The translations under genes and the position numbers were made by a program. From Bacteroidota bacterium (lineage in GTDB: Bacteria > Bacteroidota > Bacteroidia > Bacteroidales > JAAYUG01): 64,000 bases of DNA. Below, one piece after another: positions 59,169-64,000 of this stretch. The first letter of the stretch is position 1. Each line of letters begins with the position of its first letter. The notes beneath the pieces are model-generated. The model saw only the letters and a program-made list of their open reading frames with translations, ran no database searches and had not been told where the DNA came from. The stretch spans positions 62,001-126,000 of the forward strand of contig JAKPTE010000008.1 of assembly GCA_029571215.1 (NCBI GenBank), given 5' to 3'.

Positions 59169-60602
59169 CTAAGCAGTCAACTGCTTTGCAATGCTTCGGA
59201 TGACCTCCCAGGCTTCCTCAACATGCCTTTGTTCGGTGTAGGTTTGTCCGACGACCAGCCGGAGGGTGTACCTGCCTTTCAGTTTGGTATGCGATAAATA
59301 GATTTTCCCTGTTTTATTAATCTCCTGGAGCAGCCGTTCATTAATCCGGTTCAGTTCATCCTCATCTCCGGCTGTCGTTGAATGTAGCCTGAAGCAAACC
59401 AGGTTCATGGTGCGCGGTGCCAGAATTTCAAAGCAGGGATCATTCCGCAACATGTTTTCAAACCATGCAGCCATGGAAATATGCTCCCGCAGACGTTGCT
59501 GAAGCCCTTCCAAACCATAATAGCGCAAAACAAACCAGAGCTTCAGCGCCCGGAACCTTCGTCCCAGCGGAATCCCCCAATCACTGTAATCATTTACCTT
59601 TCCCTGAACCCGTGTTCGTAAATACTCTGGTAAGATAGCAAAGGTATTGACAAGAGCAGCCCTGTCCTTGACATAATAAGCTGAACAATCAAAATTGGTA
59701 AAAAGCCATTTATGCGGGTTGAATACGATGCTATCGGCTTTTTCCATGCCATGGATCATCCAGCGATATTCGGGCAGAATCAGCGCAGAACCAGCCATGG
59801 CTGCATCCACATGAAGCCAGATATTTTCCTTACTGCATATATCCGCAACTTCGGGCAGGGGATCGATGGCTGTCGACCCTGTTGTCCCCAGGGCGACAAC
59901 AACACAAAGAGGTGTATATCCCATGGTGCGGTCCTTTACTATGGCTTCCTTCAATGCGGCCGGATCAAGTCGGTATGCCTCATCCACCGGCAATTTAACC
60001 AGATTTTCCCTTCCGATCCCGGCTATCTTTACGGCTTTTTCAACAGAAGAATGGGCTTCTTCGGAACAATATACCCTGTAAACAGGCTTACCCGAAAACC
60101 CCGATGCATTGATGTTCCAGCTCGAATATTTTTCCCGTGCGGTCAGAATGGCACATAAGGTAGAGGATGAAGCACTGTCCTGAATGACGCCTTCAAAGAA
60201 GGAGGGAAGCCCTGCAAGGTTCCGGAGCCATTCCATCATGCGTTGCTCCAGTTCTGCGGCTGCGGGTGAAGTTTCCCATTTCATGCACTGGGCACCAATA
60301 GCAGCAGTCAGCATTTCGCCCAAAAGGGAAGGAAGACTCGAATTGGCAGGAAAATAGGCAAAAAACTTTGGGCTTTGCCAGTGCGTAATTCCCGGTAGAA
60401 TCATCCTGTCAAAATCCTGCAGTATCTGCTCCAGTGATTCTCCCTGAAGAGGAGCCTCTGAAGGCAGCTGTTTCAGGAGATCTCCCGGTTCAACCTGCGA
60501 CCTGACAGGATATTCCTCAATGTGTTCATAGTAATCCGCTATCCGATCAACAATCCTGTAACCCCAGGAGCGGATCTCGTCCGAAAGTTGTTTTTTTTTC
60601 AT
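59169..60602 (-). CDS. Group II PLP decarboxylase, aromatic-L-amino-acid decarboxylase type
   Basis: A 477-residue cytoplasmic decarboxylase that closely follows the plant/animal aromatic amino-acid decarboxylase pattern. Motifs: THWQSPKFFAYFPANSS, EEAHSSVEKAVKIAG (PLP-stacking His), VALGTTGSTAIDPLPEV, WLHVDAAMAGSA and the PLP lysine in FNPHKWLFTNFDCSAYYVKD (Lys298). The mobile-loop DYSDWGIPLGRRFRALKLWF keeps the Tyr that favours decarboxylation over aldehyde formation. It would turn Tyr, Trp, Phe or DOPA into amines. Its ATG overlaps the stop of the FG-GAP protein gene upstream by 4 bases (ATGA). Confidence 0.9.
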   Translation of the reverse strand: MKKKQLSDEIRSWGYRIVDRIADYYEHIEEYPVRSQVEPGDLLKQLPSEAPLQGESLEQILQDFDRMILPGITHWQSPKFFAYFPANSSLPSLLGEMLTAAIGAQCMKWETSPAAAELEQRMMEWLRNLAGLPSFFEGVIQDSASSSTLCAILTAREKYSSWNINASGFSGKPVYRVYCSEEAHSSVEKAVKIAGIGRENLVKLPVDEAYRLDPAALKEAIVKDRTMGYTPLCVVVALGTTGSTAIDPLPEVADICSKENIWLHVDAAMAGSALILPEYRWMIHGMEKADSIVFNPHKWLFTNFDCSAYYVKDRAALVNTFAILPEYLRTRVQGKVNDYSDWGIPLGRRFRALKLWFVLRYYGLEGLQQRLREHISMAAWFENMLRNDPCFEILAPRTMNLVCFRLHSTTAGDEDELNRINERLLQEINKTGKIYLSHTKLKGRYTLRLVVGQTYTEQRHVEEAWEVIRSIAKQLTA

Positions 60603-61735
60603 TTATTCTGCTTTAATTCCGTCAGCATGTTTCTCAAATAATAATTATTAGCACCATGCCATGGCTTTCCAACGATATCGATGTCGCCATCACCGTCTAC
60701 ATCACCTGCCCGTGCGTCAAATGATTCCTGATCAACCAGTATTTCGTGCTTTTTCCATTGTTTGCCCATTCCGTCAAGATTCTCATAAATGAAGGAACGT
60801 TTGTGAAAATCTTTAGTACGAGTGCTTCCTCCGACAAAAATATCCGGATCGCCGTCGTTGTCAAAATCTGCAACAGCCAGCGATTGAATTTCCTGCTGTG
60901 TCGAAAGGTCAACATTATTTACATACCAGGTATTACCCCTTTTATCCATCTTGGCACTCCAGATAACTTTGCTGTCAGGCACATACGATTCAGCCTGTAC
61001 AATATCGGCATCTCCGTCCTTATCCATATCAATTACCCAGGCTTTGGAAGAATTCGGGAAGGTGAGATCCCTGACAACCATTTTCAGACTCAGATGGGGA
61101 ATCCACCGGGAACCGTTGTTCTGGTTTTCAAACCATATGTTGGTGCGCACAATATCAATGTCACCGTCCTCATCGATATCTCCGCAGCCAAAAGGACCGA
61201 TCCCGCTCCGCACTCCGTCGCCAATCCGGGTTCCTTTCCAGGCTTTTGTAGGAGCTGCGGAAAAATCGTACCAGTAAATACCTTTGGTGTCGTTCATCAT
61301 CACTACTTCGGGTTTTCCGTCATTGTTGATATCGGCGCTTATACATTCGTGCGCGGGTATAGCTTTGCTGGAAAATTTAGTCCACATTTTGCCCGGATCT
61401 CCGGGATTCTTATACCAGGTTCCACCTGAAACCTGATCCACAAACCCATCCCCGTCGACATCCAGCGCTATGCCACCTGTCTCGGTCGCTGGAGCCAGTC
61501 CAAGTATATGCTTTATCCAATGATCGGCTCCCTGGTATTCAAACCACCAGATGGTATCAGCAGTACCAACGATCCAGTCCAGATCCCCATCCTTATCCAC
61601 ATCAACCAGGGAAGTTTGTCCTGAAAGTTCATCGGTGGAACCAATAACCGAATACCGAAATTCAGGAAATTGACAAAATACTGAATATGAATTAATTATA
61701 ATATTTAATATAATGTAATAAATTAATTTTTTCAT
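60599..61735 (-). CDS. Exported FG-GAP/VCBS-repeat beta-propeller-like protein
   Basis: A 378-residue protein. ATG 61735 gives [21 protein letters not shown], a signal peptide; the in-frame start at 61786 would hide it. The chain then carries about seven FG-GAP/VCBS-type calcium-binding motifs: [80 protein letters not shown] and [14 protein letters not shown]. Such repeats build a beta-propeller that binds proteins or polysaccharides outside the cell. It starts a minus-strand pair with the decarboxylase, whose ATG overlaps its stop. Confidence 0.9.
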   Translation of the reverse strand: MKKLIYYIILNIIINSYSVFCQFPEFRYSVIGSTDELSGQTSLVDVDKDGDLDWIVGTADTIWWFEYQGADHWIKHILGLAPATETGGIALDVDGDGFVDQVSGGTWYKNPGDPGKMWTKFSSKAIPAHECISADINNDGKPEVVMMNDTKGIYWYDFSAAPTKAWKGTRIGDGVRSGIGPFGCGDIDEDGDIDIVRTNIWFENQNNGSRWIPHLSLKMVVRDLTFPNSSKAWVIDMDKDGDADIVQAESYVPDSKVIWSAKMDKRGNTWYVNNVDLSTQQEIQSLAVADFDNDGDPDIFVGGSTRTKDFHKRSFIYENLDGMGKQWKKHEILVDQESFDARAGDVDGDGDIDIVGKPWHGANNYYLRNMLTELKQNK

Positions 61736-61857
61736 GGTACTATTTGTTGGTTTGTTTTTTGAAACGGGACGATTACACCTGTACAAGTTTAGAAAAAATT
61801 CTGTTTGCTCATATCAAATCATGTAAGATGATTCATTATCTTGCTAAAAAAAGTACT

Positions 61858-63048
61858 ATGGCAAACGTAGCAATGCTTGGCACCGGATTTATCGGTGATT
61901 TTTACACGTATTCACTGCATGGAAAAAGAAACCGTGATCGGGTAGTGGCTGTATGGTCAAGGGATGAGGAACGGGGAAAAGCTTTTGCCCGCAAACACGG
62001 GATTCCCAAATGGACCACCAGTATGGAAAAAGCAATAGGGGATTCTTCTGTTGACCTTGTGGTCATCGCATTGCCAAACCATCTGCACAAGGAGGCTGTG
62101 CTTCAGTCAGTCCGTGCCGGCAAAGGGGTTCTATGCACCAAACCCCTTGGTCGCAATGCCAATGAAGCCCTGATTATGCTGGAAGCCGTTGAGAAAGCTG
62201 GCGTTTTTCACGGTTATCTGGAAGATCTTGTTTATACCCCCAAAACGCTGAAAGCTCTTGATGCCGTTAAGAATGGTGCGGTAGGTAAGGTTATATGGGC
62301 CCGTTCTCGTGAAACACATCCTGGACCTCACAGCGACTGGTTCTGGACAAAGGAAATATCAGGCGGAGGTGTGCTTCTCGATATGGGATGCCATTGCATT
62401 GAAATAGCCAGAAACTATATTGGCAAAGACATTCGCCCCGTGGAAGTGCTTTGCTGGGCCGATACACTGGTTAAGCCCATTGAAGCTGAAGACAATGCGC
62501 TGGGTTATGTGCGTTATGAGAACGGTGCCGTCGGACAGTTCGAGGTCAGCTGGTCGTTCCGGGGCGGTATGGACCTCCGCGATGAAGTCATGGGTACCGA
62601 GGGAACCATCTGGGTAAACAACTTCCTGCGTACCGGCTTCGAAATCTTTACCGCTGCCGGAAAACAAGGCTATGTGGCCGAAAAAGCCGAATCGGAAAAA
62701 GGATGGATTTTCCCTGTGGGTGACGAAGTAGTTGAACTGGGTTATACCGACATGTTCCATGATATGTTTACAGCCTGGGAAGGAAATTTTTCCTGCCGGG
62801 AAACATTTTACGACGGCTATGTGGTCAATGAAATTATGGATGCCTGCTATCGGTCAGCACAGAGTAAGAAATGGGAACCAGTGACCCTGCATTCCTGGCG
62901 CGGAAAGGAAAAGGCTGAACCCATTCTATCCCTTGAAGAATACGACGCAAACTATTGGCTGATTAAAAAGGAAACAATGCCGGACGGTTCTAAAAAACTC
63001 ATACTGAAAGAGAAAAAATCCGGAACCATTGTTCAAAAGATTGTCTAA
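61858..63048 (+). CDS. Gfo/Idh/MocA-family oxidoreductase
   Basis: A 396-residue NAD(P)-dependent sugar oxidoreductase-type protein. The Rossmann part begins [20 protein letters not shown], followed by [39 protein letters not shown] (EKP-type motif, here TKP) and [16 protein letters not shown]. The C-terminal domain has [20 protein letters not shown], the metal/substrate region with the catalytic His, and later [11 protein letters not shown]. The catalytic Lys is in CTKPLG. ATG 61858 is chosen, since the longer frame from 61744 adds 38 unrelated residues. The substrate is unknown. Confidence 0.9.
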   Translation: MANVAMLGTGFIGDFYTYSLHGKRNRDRVVAVWSRDEERGKAFARKHGIPKWTTSMEKAIGDSSVDLVVIALPNHLHKEAVLQSVRAGKGVLCTKPLGRNANEALIMLEAVEKAGVFHGYLEDLVYTPKTLKALDAVKNGAVGKVIWARSRETHPGPHSDWFWTKEISGGGVLLDMGCHCIEIARNYIGKDIRPVEVLCWADTLVKPIEAEDNALGYVRYENGAVGQFEVSWSFRGGMDLRDEVMGTEGTIWVNNFLRTGFEIFTAAGKQGYVAEKAESEKGWIFPVGDEVVELGYTDMFHDMFTAWEGNFSCRETFYDGYVVNEIMDACYRSAQSKKWEPVTLHSWRGKEKAEPILSLEEYDANYWLIKKETMPDGSKKLILKEKKSGTIVQKIV

Positions 63049-63264
63049 TTTTTTTCTGAAGAATTCCACTTAATATACGTTTTTGCAGAACCTTTATCCA
63101 TGCGTTTAGGTGCCACCAATACACCATGAAAATCCATTTACAAACTCTTAAATTTTTGTCCTATAATTAATATTATGTTAAATATAATAAAGAATTTTTG
63201 GAAATGAAATAGTGTTCCTCTCCTCGTTGCGTTTTTTCAGAATGGATTTGCTGGTTTATCAAAA

Positions 63265-63296
63265 AAAAAGCGGTCCGATTGATCAGACCGCTTTTT
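63265..63296 (-). terminator. Rho-independent terminator of the TPR gene
   Basis: An 11-bp stem AAAAAGCGGTC/GACCGCTTTTT with a 10-base loop. On the minus strand it is followed by a T-run (nine A on the plus strand at 63261-63269). It lies 17 bases after the stop of the TPR gene. Confidence 0.85.
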
Positions 63297-63312
63297 CTTG
63301 ATAGATAAATTT

Positions 63313-64000
63313 TTACATATTTTTAAGCTGTTCTCTTACTTTTTCATATTTATCCATCATCTTCAGCTTGTAATAAACGGGCTGCAGAGTTTCGAGGATG
63401 CTTCGGTCGTTCGGTTGCAGCTCAAGGGCTTTTTCGAGGTAAGGAACACATTTTTCCAGCTCTTTTAAAGCAACTTCTTCCTTTTTGGCTGCTTCTGTTG
63501 GGTCTTTTTCAAATGATGCATCATCAAGCATTTTTTTAGCCTGGGTATAATACAATACACCGAAATTGAAAATGGCATCATAATAAGAAGGATCTATTTC
63601 CAGGGCTTTTTGGTATGCAGCCTTGGCTTCCTCTATTTTGCCCAGTTTATCATATAACGTACCCTCAGCAAAGTAGAATGTTTTATTACTGGGATCCTGC
63701 TGTTTGGCTATGGCGAGGTAATCAAGGGCAGCCTGGGAATCTCCTTTCTTCAGATAGCTGTTAATCAGAGCAATGACAATACGATTGTTATCACGGAAAC
63801 GCTGGAAACCTTCTTTTAGTACTTCAATGGCTTTGTCTTCCTGTCCTGTTTCAGCATATGAATTTGCCAGAAGTTCGTACAACAAAGGTTCATTATAGTT
63901 CAGGGCCTTGGCCTGTTCAAAGTAAACAATGGCATTGTCAGGCCTGCCGGCTTTTCTTGCAGCAACACCAGCGTAATACATAATAGCCGTATCCTTTACA
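63313..64000 (-). CDS. Tetratricopeptide-repeat protein, start cut by window edge
   Basis: The frame stays open to base 64000, so the start is outside; about 229 residues are visible. They form TPR helix pairs of 34 residues: MYYAGVAARKAGRPDNAIVY, LLYELLANSYAETGQEDKAI, AALDYLAIAKQQDPSNKTFY, LGKIEEAKAAYQKALEIDPS and LEKALELQPNDRSILETLQP. It resembles Bacteroidota TPR proteins that act as protein-interaction scaffolds. Location and function cannot be told from this part. A terminator follows the stop. Confidence 0.85.
   Translation of the reverse strand, partial: VKDTAIMYYAGVAARKAGRPDNAIVYFEQAKALNYNEPLLYELLANSYAETGQEDKAIEVLKEGFQRFRDNNRIVIALINSYLKKGDSQAALDYLAIAKQQDPSNKTFYFAEGTLYDKLGKIEEAKAAYQKALEIDPSYYDAIFNFGVLYYTQAKKMLDDASFEKDPTEAAKKEEVALKELEKCVPYLEKALELQPNDRSILETLQPVYYKLKMMDKYEKVREQLKNM

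Noticed and set aside
61744-61857. 38-codon N-terminal extension of the Gfo/Idh/MocA protein
   Set aside because: No family match and it would place the Rossmann start too late; ATG 61858 fits.

Overview
The window comes from a member of the Bacteroidota, most likely an anaerobic fermenting relative of the Bacteroidales. The evidence is a type IX secretion sorting domain, TonB-dependent receptors with CarboxypepD_reg-like N-termini, bifunctional hisB and hisIE genes, many promoter-like TAnnTTTG (-7) boxes and few clear Shine-Dalgarno sequences. Butyrate/acetate kinase genes, indolepyruvate:ferredoxin oxidoreductase and Fe-S flavoproteins suggest anaerobic metabolism. There is no phage, IS element, CRISPR array or rRNA. 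Genes are mostly ordinary chromosomal genes in short operons on both strands.

Layout. 1-5738: the distal part of a histidine operon (hisC, truncated by the window edge, then hisB, purU, hisH, hisA, hisF, hisIE), with purU inserted among the his genes. 5763-7988: a PAS-rich histidine kinase and a receiver protein. 8096-11392: ornithine aminotransferase followed by an M13 metallopeptidase, closed by a hairpin terminator. 11615-19848: a nitroreductase, a TonB receptor paired with a T9SS-exported protein, and a second TonB receptor in the opposite direction. 19936-24207: yjbQ, iorA, iorB and a DUF4301 gene. 24332-31155: small exported proteins, two tandem PhoB-like regulators without a kinase, a TPR protein, and a membrane protein-Hpt-receiver trio; this stretch is rich in intergenic repeats. 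31329-33329: SlyD, a small outer-membrane-like protein, an SDR.

33326-38610 is a five-gene short-chain-fatty-acid operon (pta, a divergent hydroxyacyl-CoA dehydrogenase, ackA, ptb, buk), enough to convert acetyl-CoA and butyryl-CoA to acetate and butyrate with ATP formation. 38879-44691: a large FAD/Fe-S oxidoreductase, a dicarboxylate symporter and a GT39-like membrane enzyme. 44692-47260: an XRE regulator and pyrD, with several TTTAC-N4-GTAAA palindromes near or over promoter-like boxes. 47372-50999: an orphan sugar-binding lipoprotein, mnmE and a DUF6340 lipoprotein. 51021-55125: an exported Memo-AMMECR1 fusion next to a membrane protein with a degenerate spermidine-synthase domain, the most unusual pair here. 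55250-59150: ssb, a zinc-ribbon protein, rlmN, a universal stress protein, a DedA-like protein and two tRNA genes. 59169-64000: an aromatic amino-acid decarboxylase coupled to an FG-GAP/VCBS protein, a Gfo/Idh/MocA oxidoreductase, and a TPR gene truncated by the right edge.

The least explained features are the repeat families shared by separate intergenic gaps, the palindrome set around the XRE gene, and the Memo-AMMECR1/membrane-protein pair. All functions are inferred from motifs read by eye; no database search was possible.
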